Shown here piece after piece: positions 26,138 to 34,957 of a stretch of DNA of 64,000 nt. The DNA is from Blastococcus saxobsidens DD2 (GTDB lineage: Bacteria > Actinomycetota > Actinomycetes > Mycobacteriales > Geodermatophilaceae), in NCBI RefSeq assembly GCF_000284015.1, contig NC_016943.1:2955541-3019540 (forward strand), in the 5' to 3' direction. The notes beneath the pieces are model-generated. The model saw only the letters and a list, made by a program, of their open reading frames with translations, was not told the DNA's origin and ran no database searches. A program made the translations under genes and the position numbers. The stretch's first letter is position 1, and the number at the start of each line of letters is the position of its first letter.

Positions 26138-27052
26138 CTACCCGGGAACGAGCACCGACCAGGCGGCGGGCTCGACCCGCCACGTGCGCGCGCCCCCCAT
26201 CTCGCCCAGCTCTCCGTCCGCGTCGACGGCGACCGCGGCGCCCGAGATCCGGACCTCCCGGCCCCGCGCCACCAGGACGTCGGGCCGGTCGGCGTGCCGG
26301 CCGGTCGCCAGCGCCGCCCCGAACGCGACCCGGGCCGCCGGCCCGGTCGCGGTGCTGACGACGACGTCGAGCAGTCCGTCGTCGGGCTCGGCGTCCGGAG
26401 CCAGCGCCGACCCACCGCCGATGGTGCGGCCGTTGCAGACGCCGAGCATGAGGACGGCGCAGCTGCCGTCGGCCGCCCACTCCCCCGAGGTCGCGATGCG
26501 ACCGTCGATCTCCACGCGGAGGTTCCAGCCCGAACCCGACAGCCCGGCGATCGCGGCACCGAGGGGATACGCCGCCGCACCCAACCGCCCCTTCAGGCGG
26601 ACCGCCTCGGCGGCGGCCTCGGCCCCGACGCCGGCGTGGACGGCGTTGACGACGATGCCGCCGGCGTCGTCGCGGAGCAGGTCGATCCGGCGCGCGGTTC
26701 CCGCGAGGACCGCCGCGGCGCCCTCCACCGGATCCAGCGGCAACCCGAGGGAGCGGGCCAGGTCGTTGCCGGTGCCGCAGGCGATGATCCCGATCGGCTC
26801 GTGCGGGGCCAGCAGGCCCAGGCGGTCCAGGGCCGCCACCACGGCGTGCACCGACCCGTCGCCGCCCAGGGCGACGATCCGGCGGCCGTCGTTGCTCTTC
26901 AGGACGTCGTCGAGCTCGGTGGCGCTCCCGGTCGCGGCCACGACCACGTCGGCGCCCGTGCGCAGCTCGGTCAGCGCCGCCTCGACCGCGTCGTCCTGCG
27001 CCGTGCCCGCCGCGCGGTTCACGACCAGCAGCAGAGCGGGGGTGTCGCGCAC
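26138..27052 (-). CDS. Diacylglycerol/lipid kinase family protein
   Basis: A 304-residue member of the DAGK/YegS/sphingosine kinase family. The nucleotide region has ALLLVVNRAAG at the start, the GGDGS motif in VALGGDGSVHAVVAAL and the IIACGTGNDLARSLGLP motif. The C-terminal beta-sandwich has NAVHAGVGAEAAA and DGLLDVVV. Members phosphorylate lipids such as diacylglycerol; actinobacterial relatives act in phosphatidylinositol mannoside or general lipid turnover. The GTG at 27052 is the only sensible start. It is upstream of the fab genes but 137 bases away. Confidence 0.88.
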   Translation of the reverse strand: MRDTPALLLVVNRAAGTAQDDAVEAALTELRTGADVVVAATGSATELDDVLKSNDGRRIVALGGDGSVHAVVAALDRLGLLAPHEPIGIIACGTGNDLARSLGLPLDPVEGAAAVLAGTARRIDLLRDDAGGIVVNAVHAGVGAEAAAEAVRLKGRLGAAAYPLGAAIAGLSGSGWNLRVEIDGRIATSGEWAADGSCAVLMLGVCNGRTIGGGSALAPDAEPDDGLLDVVVSTATGPAARVAFGAALATGRHADRPDVLVARGREVRISGAAVAVDADGELGEMGGARTWRVEPAAWSVLVPG

Positions 27053-27312
27053 AGCGCCTCCTGCCTGTCGTCGGGAACCGTCGGAACGCCACGAGCCGGC
27101 CCCTCACTGCCCGAAACGCCCCGCAGCGAACACCTCTGTCACCCGACCGGGGCCACCGCCCCCTGCATCGGGGCATCGGCCACCTGCGGCACGGCGTCCG
27201 CCGGACCAACCTGCCGAGCGCGCCGGCACCGTGCGGTCGCCGACCGGAGGCGGGCAGAGGAAGGTGGGCCGCACATCAGCTCATGGCCGTGCGCGGCCGG
27301 GAAGGAGCAGGC

Positions 27313-28281
27313 GTGGGACGGGTCCACCTGCTGGCCACGGGAGGAACCATCGCCAGCCGGCAGGGGCCGGGCGGCCTCGCGGCTGCCACGCCCGCCGCAG
27401 AGCTGTTCGCCGCAGCCGGACCGCTTCCCGGACTCACCGTGACGACGAGCGACCTGGGCACCGTCGGCAGCTTCGCGTTCACGACGACGGACCTGCGGGA
27501 ACTGGTGGCCGAGGCCCGCCGGTGTCTGGCCGAGGGGGTGGACGGCGTCGTCGTCACGCAGGGCACGGACACCATGGAGGAGACCGCGTTCTTCACCGAC
27601 CTCGTGCACGACGATCCGCGCCCGATCGTCTTCACCGGGGCGCAGCGCCCGTTCGACGCCCCGGCCCCGGACGGTCCGGCCAACCTCGCCGATGCGCTGC
27701 GCGTCGCCGCCTCCCCGTCCGCCCGTGGTCTCGGCGCCCTGCTCTGCTTCGACGGCGTCGCCTTCGCCGCCCGCGGGGTGCGCAAGATCGACACCCTCCG
27801 CAGCGGAGCCTTCGGAGCGCCCGGGCGAGGGCCGGTGCTCCGGCTGGCCGGCGACTCGGTGCTGCCGCTGACCCGGCCGGTGCGCCCGGCCGCCCTGCCC
27901 CTCGACCTGGCCGCCGACCTGCCCCGCGTCGACGTCATCGCCTGTTACCTGGGGGCGGACGCCGGCCTCCTGCGCGCCGCGGTGGCCTGCGGCGCCGCCG
28001 GTCTGGTGCTCGAGGCGTTCGGCGCCGGCAACGTCCCCCCGGCGATCTCCGAGACGGTGGAGCAGCTCGTCTCCGACGGCGTCCCGGTGCTCGTCTGCTC
28101 GCGGGTGCCGTCGGGTCCGGTCGTCCCCCTCTACGCCGCAGGGGGTGCCCGTCTGGCGCGGGGCGGAGCCGTCTTCGCCGCCGACCTCAGCCCGTGGCAG
28201 GGCCGGCTGCTCCTGGCTGCGGCCCTCGCCGTCGCGCCGGAGGATCCGCGGCGCGCGCTGACCCAGCAACTCGCTCTCTGA
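27313..28281 (+). CDS. Asparaginase family amidohydrolase
   Basis: A 322-residue protein of the L-asparaginase I/II family, which hydrolyses asparagine to aspartate and ammonia. The first catalytic threonine is in [11 protein letters not shown] (residues 4-14) and the second in [16 protein letters not shown], with the lysine in the later [13 protein letters not shown] loop. There is no signal peptide, so it is cytoplasmic. The GTG at 27313 has a strong AAGGAG seven bases upstream and is preferred over the ATG at 27283. It runs with the deacetylase-like gene 55 bases downstream, so the true substrate may be another amide or imide. Confidence 0.85.
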   Translation: MGRVHLLATGGTIASRQGPGGLAAATPAAELFAAAGPLPGLTVTTSDLGTVGSFAFTTTDLRELVAEARRCLAEGVDGVVVTQGTDTMEETAFFTDLVHDDPRPIVFTGAQRPFDAPAPDGPANLADALRVAASPSARGLGALLCFDGVAFAARGVRKIDTLRSGAFGAPGRGPVLRLAGDSVLPLTRPVRPAALPLDLAADLPRVDVIACYLGADAGLLRAAVACGAAGLVLEAFGAGNVPPAISETVEQLVSDGVPVLVCSRVPSGPVVPLYAAGGARLARGGAVFAADLSPWQGRLLLAAALAVAPEDPRRALTQQLAL

Positions 28282-28336
28282 TGCCTCGCCGCACCCGGCC
28301 CGGGCACGCGGCCCATCACCGGAAGGGACCGGAACG

Positions 28337-29224
28337 ATGAGCAAGGAGATCCTCGTGGCCTTCGGCGTCGACATCGACGCGGTCGGCGGCTGGCTCGGTT
28401 CGTACGGCGGGGAGGATTCCCCGGACGACATCTCCCGAGGCGTGTTCGCCGGCGAGGTCGGCGTTCCCCGACTCCTCGAGCTGTTCCAGCGCAACGGCCT
28501 GACCCAGACGTTCTTCTGGCCGGGGCACTCGATCGAGACGTTCCCGGTGCAGTTCGACGCCTGCGTCGCGGCGGGCCACGAGATCGGCGTGCACGGCTAC
28601 AGCCACGAGAACCCGATCGCGATGAGCCGGGAGCAGGAGCAGGCCGTGCTCGACCGCTGCATCGAGATCATCGGGACGAGGACCGGGCGGCGCCCCACCG
28701 GCTACGTCGCCCCCTGGTGGGAGTTCAGCGGCGTCACGAACGAACTGCTGCTCGAGCGCGGCATCACGTACGACCACTCGCTCATGCACCGGGACTTCGA
28801 GCCGTACTACGTCCGGGTGGGCGACTCGTGGACGAAGATAGACTACGCGCAGCCTGCGGACAGCTGGATGAAGCCGCTGGTCCGCGGGGACGAGACCGAC
28901 CTGGTCGAGATCCCGGCCAACTGGTACCTCGACGACCTGCCGCCGATGATGTTCATCAAGTCCAGCCCGAACAGCCACGGCTTCGTCAACCCGCGGGACA
29001 TCGAGCAGATGTGGCGCGACCAGTTCGACTGGGTGCACCGCGAGCTGGACTACGCGGCCTTCACGATGACCATCCATCCCGACGTCTCCGGACGCCCGCA
29101 GGTGCTGCTGATGCTCGAGCGGCTGATCGAGCACATCAACGGGCACGACGGCGTCCGCTGGGCCACGTTCGACGAGATCGCCGACGACTTCCTCAGCCGC
29201 TTCCCCCGCCCCGCGAGGCGGTGA
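28337..29224 (+). CDS. Polysaccharide deacetylase-like hydrolase (cyclic imide hydrolase/PgdA type)
   Basis: A 295-residue NodB-fold metal hydrolase of the cytoplasmic type. The metal motif is [15 protein letters not shown] (Asp) with [13 protein letters not shown] (His-x-x-x-His); [10 protein letters not shown] replaces the usual RPPx[16 protein letters not shown] carries the last catalytic histidine. Relatives include Helicobacter PgdA, allantoinase PuuE and cyclic imide hydrolases. No signal peptide is present, and the neighbour is an asparaginase-like amidase. An imide- or amide-degrading pair is therefore more likely than cell-wall deacetylation, but this is inference. Confidence 0.8.
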   Translation: MSKEILVAFGVDIDAVGGWLGSYGGEDSPDDISRGVFAGEVGVPRLLELFQRNGLTQTFFWPGHSIETFPVQFDACVAAGHEIGVHGYSHENPIAMSREQEQAVLDRCIEIIGTRTGRRPTGYVAPWWEFSGVTNELLLERGITYDHSLMHRDFEPYYVRVGDSWTKIDYAQPADSWMKPLVRGDETDLVEIPANWYLDDLPPMMFIKSSPNSHGFVNPRDIEQMWRDQFDWVHRELDYAAFTMTIHPDVSGRPQVLLMLERLIEHINGHDGVRWATFDEIADDFLSRFPRPARR

Positions 29225-29260
29225 TCAGCCGCGCGGGCCAGCCGGACCGGTCCGGCCCTG

Positions 29261-29294
29261 CCGACGGCACCCGTCGACCGTCGGGTGCCGTCGG
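29261..29294. terminator. Bidirectional terminator hairpin
   Basis: CCGACGGCACCCG (29261-29273) and CGGGTGCCGTCGG (29282-29294) are perfect 13-base arms around an eight-base loop. They lie between the convergent deacetylase-like and PGPGW genes. Confidence 0.75.
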
Positions 29295-29299
29295 AACGG

Positions 29300-29755
29300 T
29301 CAGTCGGTGGCGGGCCGGGCGGCGCGGTAGGCGCCGCCACCGTCGAGGGGTGCCCCGGCGGGGCGGTGCGCCCGCTCCTCTTCCTGGTGCTCCAGCCGGC
29401 GCGCGAAGACCACCGTGCCGACGAGGAACAGGCCGGAGATGATCAGCACGACGGCGCTGAACGCGTTGACGAACGGCAGCTCCACGCCGATCAGGGCGAG
29501 AATGCCCAGCGCGACGAGCACGAGGGCGGCGAGAACGGCGCCGGCTGCCCGCCAGGGGCTCCTGCCGACCTCCTCGATGCCCTGCTCGGCCTTGTCCTTG
29601 GCGTAGTCCAGCGGCTTCCTGGCCCAGGAGAAGCGGGTGGCCAGCACGGCGAGACCCGCCGCCACGAGCACGAAGCCAGGTCCGGGCAGGACGAGTAGGG
29701 CGATTCCGGCGAGGGTCAGCAGGCCGCCCAGGACGGCGACGACAGCGGTCTTCAC
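29300..29755 (-). CDS. PGPGW/TIGR02611 family membrane protein
   Basis: A 151-residue membrane protein with a helical pair around LLVLPGPGFVLVAAGLAVLA (the PGPG hallmark) followed by TRFSWARKPLDYAKDKAEQG. A second helical pair follows at about residues 70-115, then a charged tail. The family is common in actinobacteria and has no known activity. The GTG at 29755 starts just before the first helix; an in-frame ATG 11 codons upstream (29788) is possible. A perfect palindrome lies between the two candidate starts. Confidence 0.8.
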   Translation of the reverse strand: MKTAVVAVLGGLLTLAGIALLVLPGPGFVLVAAGLAVLATRFSWARKPLDYAKDKAEQGIEEVGRSPWRAAGAVLAALVLVALGILALIGVELPFVNAFSAVVLIISGLFLVGTVVFARRLEHQEEERAHRPAGAPLDGGGAYRAARPATD

Positions 29756-29761
29756 CGTTCG

Positions 29762-29778
29762 GTTGTGCCCCGCACAAC
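29762..29778. promoter_or_regulatory. Palindrome in the PGPGW leader
   Basis: GTTGTGCCCCGCACAAC is a perfect seven-base inverted repeat with a CCC spacer, seven bases upstream of the GTG at 29755. It could be an operator or an RNA hairpin masking the ribosome site. If the upstream ATG is used it is simply coding sequence. Confidence 0.35.
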
Positions 29779-29841
29779 TGGGTTTCATGCAGCGGAGTCC
29801 GAGCGTCGAGCATGTGCGCGTCGCGGCACCGACCGCAGCGG

Positions 29842-31107
29842 TCACCGGGACGCCGGAGACCTCGTTCCGGCGCGGCGCCGGATCCGGCTGGCCTCGGCCA
29901 GCTCGGCCAGCATCCGCTCGGTCGTCGGGAGATCGACACAGGCGTCGGTGACGCTCCTGCCGTAGTGCAGCGACCCGGGGTCCCGGCGGTCCAGGTCCTG
30001 CCGTCCCGCCACCAGGTTGCTCTCCACCATCACGCCACGGATCGCCCGCTCGCCGGCCGCCACCTGCCCGGCCAGGTCCTGCACGACGTCGATCTGGCGC
30101 AGGTGGTTCTTCTGGCTGTTGCCGTGGGAGGCGTCGACCACGATCACCTCCGGCAGACCCCGCTCCGACAGCTGCCGCTTGGTGTCGGCGATGTGGGCCG
30201 CGGCGTAGTTGGGGCCGTCCTTGGTGCCACGCAGGATCACGTGGGCCGTGTCGTTGCCGGTCGTCGACAGCTGGGCGCTGACCCCGTGGTGGTCGACGCC
30301 CAGGAACTCGTGCGGCGCCCGGGCCGTCCGGACCGCCTGGATCGCCGTCTCGATGCTGCCCTCGGGCGAGTTCTTGAAGCCGATGACCGAGGAGAAGCCG
30401 GACACCCGTTCCCGGGCGGTCTGGTCGGTGACGTTGCGCGCGCCGACGCCGTTGTAGGTGACCAGCCCGTTGACGTACTGCGGCGTCAGCGCGTTCAGCG
30501 GCTCGGCCGCCACGGGTACGCCCAGGGCGGTGATGCGGCACATGAGCATCCGCGTCGCCACCAGCCCGACGCTGATGCGGCTGGAACCGTCCAGGAACGG
30601 GTCGTAGGCAAAGCCCTTCCAGTCGACCTCCGTCCGCGGCTTCTCGGTGTAGGTCCGCATCAGGATCTCCAGGTCATCGCCGTGCCGCTCCCGCATGCGG
30701 GCGATGAATTGGGCGTACTCGAGCGCGGCGACCGGGTCGTGGATGGAGCAGGGCCCGGCGATGACGACCAGCCGGTCGTCGGAGCCCTCGACGATGGCGG
30801 TCACCGCGCGGCGCCCGGCCCGGGTGGTGGCGGCGGAGGCGGCCGGCAGCCGGACGACGGTCGCGACCGCGGCCGGCGTGACGACGACGCTCAGGCCGGT
30901 GATCCGGGCGTTGACCAGGTCGGACAGGTCGACGTCGTTCGCCGGCTCGACGCCCAGTCGCTGCTGGACCTCGGGCAGCAGCCGGGCCAGCGTGGCATCG
31001 ATCTGCCCGTTGACCTGCGTCTGGACGGCCAGCAGCTGATCGGCGATCCGCGTCGCGACATCCAGGATCTCGTCAGCCGGAATGGGGGGCCTCCTCCGTC
31101 GTTGCAC
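29842..31107 (-). CDS. 3-deoxy-7-phosphoheptulonate synthase (DAHP synthase, AroF/G/H type I)
   Basis: About 421 residues. It condenses phosphoenolpyruvate and erythrose 4-phosphate, the entry to the shikimate pathway. Family motifs are VIAGPCSIHDPVAALEYAQ, RTYTEKPRTEVDWKGF, GFKNSPEGSIETAI, GVDHHGVSAQLSTTGND and DASHGNSQK. An N-terminal helical extension of about 100 residues precedes the barrel. The start is uncertain: the GTG at 31107 has no good ribosome site, while GGAGGAGG stands eight bases before an in-frame ATT at 31083. Most GC-rich actinobacteria use the unrelated type II enzyme, so a type I enzyme is worth noting. Confidence 0.9.
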   Translation of the reverse strand: MQRRRRPPIPADEILDVATRIADQLLAVQTQVNGQIDATLARLLPEVQQRLGVEPANDVDLSDLVNARITGLSVVVTPAAVATVVRLPAASAATTRAGRRAVTAIVEGSDDRLVVIAGPCSIHDPVAALEYAQFIARMRERHGDDLEILMRTYTEKPRTEVDWKGFAYDPFLDGSSRISVGLVATRMLMCRITALGVPVAAEPLNALTPQYVNGLVTYNGVGARNVTDQTARERVSGFSSVIGFKNSPEGSIETAIQAVRTARAPHEFLGVDHHGVSAQLSTTGNDTAHVILRGTKDGPNYAAAHIADTKRQLSERGLPEVIVVDASHGNSQKNHLRQIDVVQDLAGQVAAGERAIRGVMVESNLVAGRQDLDRRDPGSLHYGRSVTDACVDLPTTERMLAELAEASRIRRRAGTRSPASR

Positions 31108-31205
31108 CTTCCCGAGCCAACCACAGCTCCCGTGGGAGGGGGACGCCGACGAGCAGCCTGCCGCACGCGGGGGCCGCCGCGGGCGCCCTGTGCCAGGCTG
31201 GCAGC

Positions 31206-31415
31206 GTGTTCTTCCTCTTCGGCTTCGGGACCAGACAGAAGGATCTCGGCCCCGGCGAGGTCCGCACCTGCCCGCGCTGCGGCAACACCTCGCGGTGGAC
31301 GCGGATCCGGCAGTTCCGGCAGTTCTCGGTGTTCTTCGTGCCGGTGCTGCGGTGGAAGCGACGGCAGCTGGAGGTCTGCGGGATCTGCGGCACCGCGGTC
31401 CCGGTCGGCGGCTGA
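31206..31415 (+). CDS. Small zinc-ribbon protein
   Basis: A 69-residue protein with two Cys-x-x-Cys knuckles, RTCPRCGN and EVCGICGT, that form one zinc ribbon. A basic aromatic segment (RWTRIRQFRQFSVFFVPVL) lies between them. Proteins of this kind are common in actinobacteria and are of unknown function. The GTG at 31206 gives an N-terminus MFFLFGFGTRQK. It is divergent from DAHP synthase by 98 bases. Confidence 0.8.
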   Translation: MFFLFGFGTRQKDLGPGEVRTCPRCGNTSRWTRIRQFRQFSVFFVPVLRWKRRQLEVCGICGTAVPVGG

Positions 31416-31516
31416 CCCGCGCCGAGCCGTCGTTCGCGCCCGAGCCGGCGTCCGGCGCAGCTGACCTGACCGTCTCTCCGGGGCCTCCGACGGCAGAGTC
31501 GGATCCGCCCGGCCGG

Positions 31517-32326
31517 TCAGGGCCGGACCGGCGTCAGGGTGAACGCGCGGCCGGGCCGGTAGGGCTCCCGGTCGAGCGCCGCGGAGCGGATGCCCGGGTC
31601 GACGGCGCGCATGGCGGCCAGCACCGCGGAGACGACGTCCGGGGTGATCCGGGCGCGGTCGCCGTCCCCGACCTCGATCCGCACGTCGTCCTCCCGGAGG
31701 CGGCAGCGCACGACCGCCGCACCGGTCCGCGCGGTCAGCACGGCCTCCCCCACCTCGACGGCGTGCAGCCGGACCGCGGTCACCGCCGTGCCGGTGTAGA
31801 GCCGGCTGGCCAGGCAGGGGGACGCCGGGAGGTCGGCGTGCTCCAGCCCCAGGTCGCGGGCCATCGCCCGGACGTCGGCCTTGCCCGCCCCGATCTCGAC
31901 GTAGGGGTGCCGCACCCCGTGCTCGGCCGCGGCGCGCAGTCCGGGCCGGTACTCGCCGAGGTCGTCGACGTTCGCCCCGCTGAGCAGCGTGTGCGTTCCG
32001 CCCACCGCCTCGACGAGGTCGGACATGGCGTCGTAGAGGTGGGACTTGCAGACGAAGCACCGGTCGAGCGGATTGCTGAGGTACCGCCCGTCCTCGAACT
32101 CCCGGGACCGCACGATGCACAGGTCCCACTCCTCCGCTGCGGCCGCCTCCAGCACCCGCGCGGTGGCCGCGGCGGGCACCGCCGGCGTGACGCTGTGCAC
32201 GACCAGCGTCGTGCCCGGTCCGGCGCGGTGCGCAGCCGTGGCGAGGGTCAGGCTGTCGATCCCGCCGCTGCAGGCGATCGCCCGATGCGGCAGTGCGGCC
32301 AGCCAGCGCAGCAGCTGCGGCGTCAT
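31517..32326 (-). CDS. larE: LarE-like ATP-dependent sulfur transferase
   Basis: A 269-residue PP-loop protein of the LarE family, which donates sulfur to the nickel-pincer nucleotide cofactor of lactate racemase-type enzymes. The ATP loop is in AIACSGGIDSLTLAT (residues 17-31). Three cysteines, Cys90 and Cys93 in RCFVCKSHLY and Cys171 in ASPCLASRL, match the variant that carries a [4Fe-4S] cluster; the sacrificial-sulfur variant has only the last one. No larA, larB or larC lies nearby, so the client enzyme is unknown. It follows the LLM gene by 40 bases and may share its transcript. Confidence 0.85.
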   Translation of the reverse strand: MTPQLLRWLAALPHRAIACSGGIDSLTLATAAHRAGPGTTLVVHSVTPAVPAAATARVLEAAAAEEWDLCIVRSREFEDGRYLSNPLDRCFVCKSHLYDAMSDLVEAVGGTHTLLSGANVDDLGEYRPGLRAAAEHGVRHPYVEIGAGKADVRAMARDLGLEHADLPASPCLASRLYTGTAVTAVRLHAVEVGEAVLTARTGAAVVRCRLREDDVRIEVGDGDRARITPDVVSAVLAAMRAVDPGIRSAALDREPYRPGRAFTLTPVRP

Positions 32327-32366
32327 GCGGGAACCTCCCTCCAGCGGCCGAACGGGTCCGCCGTCC

Positions 32367-33308
32367 TCATCGCAGCACCCGGCCGAGCGGTTGCCGCTGG
32401 TCTCCGCCCCCGCGCTCCGGTCGTCGGCCTGCCGAGCCGTGCGCGTCCACCACCGTCGACAGCGCCGCGGCCGGGACGCCGCGGCCGTCGGGCCGCGGCC
32501 AGTGCACGCTGACCTCGTCGATCCCGGCCTCGGTCAGCCGGCCCAGCGTGTCCGCGTACCGCTCCCGGCTCTCGAACGGCCAGTGCATCTCCAGGCCGAA
32601 CTGCGCGCTGCGCCGGACTGCGTCGGCGGCACGCCCCTCGGCTGACAGCGCGTCGGTCAGCCGCCGCGACTGGTCGGCGACGGCGGCGAACCACTCCTTC
32701 GGCGCCACCGACGGGCCGTAGGGCCCGTAGGTCACCCAGCCCTGCCCGTACCGGGCGGCCAGCCGGAGCGCGCGCGGCCCGGTGGCGGCGACGGTGAACG
32801 GCAGCCGTGGCTGCTGCACGCAGCCGGGGAGCTGGTGGGCGTCGACCGCGGTGTACCGCGGTCCCTGCACCGTCGTCACCGGTTCGCGCAGCAGCTGGTC
32901 GAGGAGCCCGAGCCACTCGGCGAAGCGCTCGGCCCGCTCCGCACGGGACAACGGCTCCTCGCCCAGGACGAGCGCGTCCGGGCCCTCCGTACCGGCGCCG
33001 ACGCCGACCTCCAGTCGCCCGCCGGTGAGCTGGTCGAGGGTCACCAGCTCCTTGGCGAACGGCACGGGGTGCCGGAAGTTCGGGGAGGCGACCTGCGTGC
33101 CCAGCCGCACCGTCTCCGTGCACATCGCCGCGGCTGCCAGCAGCGGGACGGCGCCGTACCAGGGGCCGTCGGCGAGCAGTGGCCAGGTGAGGTGGTCGTA
33201 GGTCCAGACCGCCCGGACGCCGGCCCGCTCTGCCTCCTGGACGTCGGCGAGGAAGCTCGACACCGGATGCCGGTCGGGCAGCACCAGAGCGGCCAGGGTC
33301 GGCGTCAT
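32367..33308 (-). CDS. LLM-class flavin/F420-dependent oxidoreductase
   Basis: A 313-residue TIM-barrel protein of the luciferase-like monooxygenase superfamily. GVRAVWTYDHLTWPLLADG is the cofactor region and ETVRLGTQVASPNFRHP and LEVGVGAGT follow. The conserved C-terminal motif is ADTLGRLTEAGIDEVSVHW. In actinobacteria many such proteins use F420 and not FMN; the bulge and residues seen do not decide this. The last 25 residues are charged and disordered. The ATG at 33308 is the start nearest the first strand. Confidence 0.85.
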   Translation of the reverse strand: MTPTLAALVLPDRHPVSSFLADVQEAERAGVRAVWTYDHLTWPLLADGPWYGAVPLLAAAAMCTETVRLGTQVASPNFRHPVPFAKELVTLDQLTGGRLEVGVGAGTEGPDALVLGEEPLSRAERAERFAEWLGLLDQLLREPVTTVQGPRYTAVDAHQLPGCVQQPRLPFTVAATGPRALRLAARYGQGWVTYGPYGPSVAPKEWFAAVADQSRRLTDALSAEGRAADAVRRSAQFGLEMHWPFESRERYADTLGRLTEAGIDEVSVHWPRPDGRGVPAAALSTVVDAHGSAGRRPERGGGDQRQPLGRVLR

Positions 33309-33482
33309 CGCCGTCCCGCGTGGGTGAGGAGCTGACCGGATCGGCTGCCGCATCTCTCGGGGGAACGCACGCGGACAGTCTCGCCCACCAGTGTCGTCCC
33401 GGCCGCGCGATGTGCGGTGGCCCGCTCTGAAAGGGTGGCGCCGGCACACCGGCAGGTCGGGGAACGGAGCGACGGAACACCC

Positions 33483-34118
33483 ATGGAGACCACGGCGCTG
33501 CTGGTCCTCGACCTCTGCGGCACCTTCGCGTTCGCCCTCAACGGCGCCCTCACCGCGCTGCGCGCCACCCGGCTGGACATCGTCGGGGTGGTGACCCTCG
33601 GCATGATCACCGCCCTGGGTGGCGGCACGATCCGGGACGTCTTCCTCGACAGCCTGCCCCCGGCCACCTTCCTCGACGGGCGCTACCTGGCCGTGGCCGC
33701 CGCCGGCGGGCTGATCGCCTTCGTCGCCGGTTCCCACCTGGAACGGATCAACCGGACGATCAACGTCCTGGATGCCGCCGGGCTGAGCCTGTTCGCGGTC
33801 ACCGGCGCGCTCAAGGCGGTCGACCTCGGCTTCGGTCCCGCGCAGGCGGTGATCGTCGGCGTCCTCACCGCGGTGGGCGGCGGCACCCTCCGCGACGTGC
33901 TGATCCGGCGCGTCCCGTCGGTGCTCACCAGCGGGCTCTACGCCATCCCGGCGCTCGTCGGCGCCACGGCCGTCGTCGTCGTCGAGCTCCTGGATGCGCG
34001 GGGACCGATCGCCACCATCGGGGCCGCCACGCTGTGCTTCCTCATCCGCATGGTGGGGGTGCACTTCGACGTGCACGCCCCCGCGCCGCCGGGGAGCCCT
34101 CCGCCCGAGGAGGCGTGA
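33483..34118 (+). CDS. TRIC/UPF0126 family membrane channel protein
   Basis: A 211-residue membrane protein with seven helices arranged as a duplicated unit. Each half has a glycine-rich turn: TLGMITALGGGTIRDVFL and VGVLTAVGGGTLRDVLI. This is the hallmark of bacterial trimeric intracellular cation (TRIC) channels, formerly UPF0126/YicG. They conduct potassium and related ions. The C-terminus is a short proline-rich tail. Divergent from the LLM gene. Confidence 0.88.
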   Translation: METTALLVLDLCGTFAFALNGALTALRATRLDIVGVVTLGMITALGGGTIRDVFLDSLPPATFLDGRYLAVAAAGGLIAFVAGSHLERINRTINVLDAAGLSLFAVTGALKAVDLGFGPAQAVIVGVLTAVGGGTLRDVLIRRVPSVLTSGLYAIPALVGATAVVVVELLDARGPIATIGAATLCFLIRMVGVHFDVHAPAPPGSPPPEEA

Positions 34119-34128
34119 CGGATCCCGA

Positions 34129-34869
34129 TCAGCCGGCCGCCAGGTCGCGCGCCACGGCACCGGCGGCCGCGGCCAGCGCCCGGGTCCACTCCGGCAGTCG
34201 CTCGCGGGAGTACCGCGCCGTGGGCGCGGCGAGGGACAGCGCGGCACCGGGACATCCACCGGCGGGCGGCACGGCGACCCCGACGGCGGTCAGCCCGGCC
34301 TCGGTCTCCTGGTCGTTGACGGCGAACCCCCGACGCCGGACCGCGCGCAGGTCCCGCCCGAGCTGCGCCGCCGCGGCCTCGTCCAAGGGCTCCAGGACGG
34401 CGGCGAGCTCCGCATCGTCCAGGGTGGCGAGCACCGCCTTGCCGCCCGAGCTGAGATGGGCCGGCAGCGCCCGGCCGGTGCGGTCGCCCACCCGCAGCAC
34501 CTGATCGCTCTCGACCGTCGCGACGAACCGGACCTCCGTGCCGGCCAGGAGCATGACGTTGGCCGTCTCCCCCACCGCCTCGACCAGCCGGTGCAGGTGC
34601 GGCAGGGCGACCTCGCGCAGCCGGGTGACCGACGCCTGCTGCACCGGCCCGCGCCGCAGCACCGGCCCGGCGGCGTACCGGCGGTCGGGCAGCTGCTCGG
34701 CGAAGTCGCGGTAGACGAGCATCCCCAGCAGCCGGTGGGCCGTCGAGACGGACACCTCCAGGCGTGCGGCGACGTCGGTCACCCGCATGGCTCCCTCCTG
34801 CTGCAGCAGGCTGGCCAGGAGCAGGGCGGAGTCGACGGAGGCGATCGCGTACGCCGGTCGGTTCTTCAC
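34129..34869 (-). CDS. IclR family transcriptional regulator
   Basis: A 246-residue IclR-type regulator. The N-terminal winged helix is at residues 8-60 (ALLLASLLQQEGAMRVTDVAARLEVSVSTAHR) and the effector domain follows (LRVGDRTGRALPAHLSSGGKAVLA, FAVNDQETEAGLTAVGV). It is divergent from the aromatic FAD monooxygenase, the usual arrangement for IclR regulators of aromatic catabolism, where the protein responds to the substrate or an intermediate. The GTG at 34869 is preferred; an ATG 17 codons upstream would overlap the putative operator. Confidence 0.88.
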   Translation of the reverse strand: MKNRPAYAIASVDSALLLASLLQQEGAMRVTDVAARLEVSVSTAHRLLGMLVYRDFAEQLPDRRYAAGPVLRRGPVQQASVTRLREVALPHLHRLVEAVGETANVMLLAGTEVRFVATVESDQVLRVGDRTGRALPAHLSSGGKAVLATLDDAELAAVLEPLDEAAAAQLGRDLRAVRRRGFAVNDQETEAGLTAVGVAVPPAGGCPGAALSLAAPTARYSRERLPEWTRALAAAAGAVARDLAAG

Positions 34870-34900
34870 TGCAGAAAACCATATCCCCTGCCTGCAGAAA
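34869..34900. promoter_or_regulatory. Candidate IclR operator region
   Basis: CTGCAGAAA occurs twice (34869-34877 and 34892-34900), 23 bases or about two helical turns apart, between the divergent IclR and monooxygenase genes. The region is AT-rich against its surroundings. It is the natural binding site for the adjacent regulator. Confidence 0.45.
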
Positions 34901-34957
34901 TGCGGGACCGTCGGGATCACGAGGCACCGCAGTCACGGATGGCAGGGGACGGACGAC

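Noticed and set aside
27053-27312. A small gene in the gap before the asparaginase
   Set aside because: Frames are short and of low complexity, with no ribosome site or recognisable motif; I see only the expected promoter space.
34787-34957. N-terminal extension of the FAD hydroxylase to an upstream ATG
   Set aside because: It would cross the divergent IclR gene and its operator; the GTG at 34958 gives the family's usual length.
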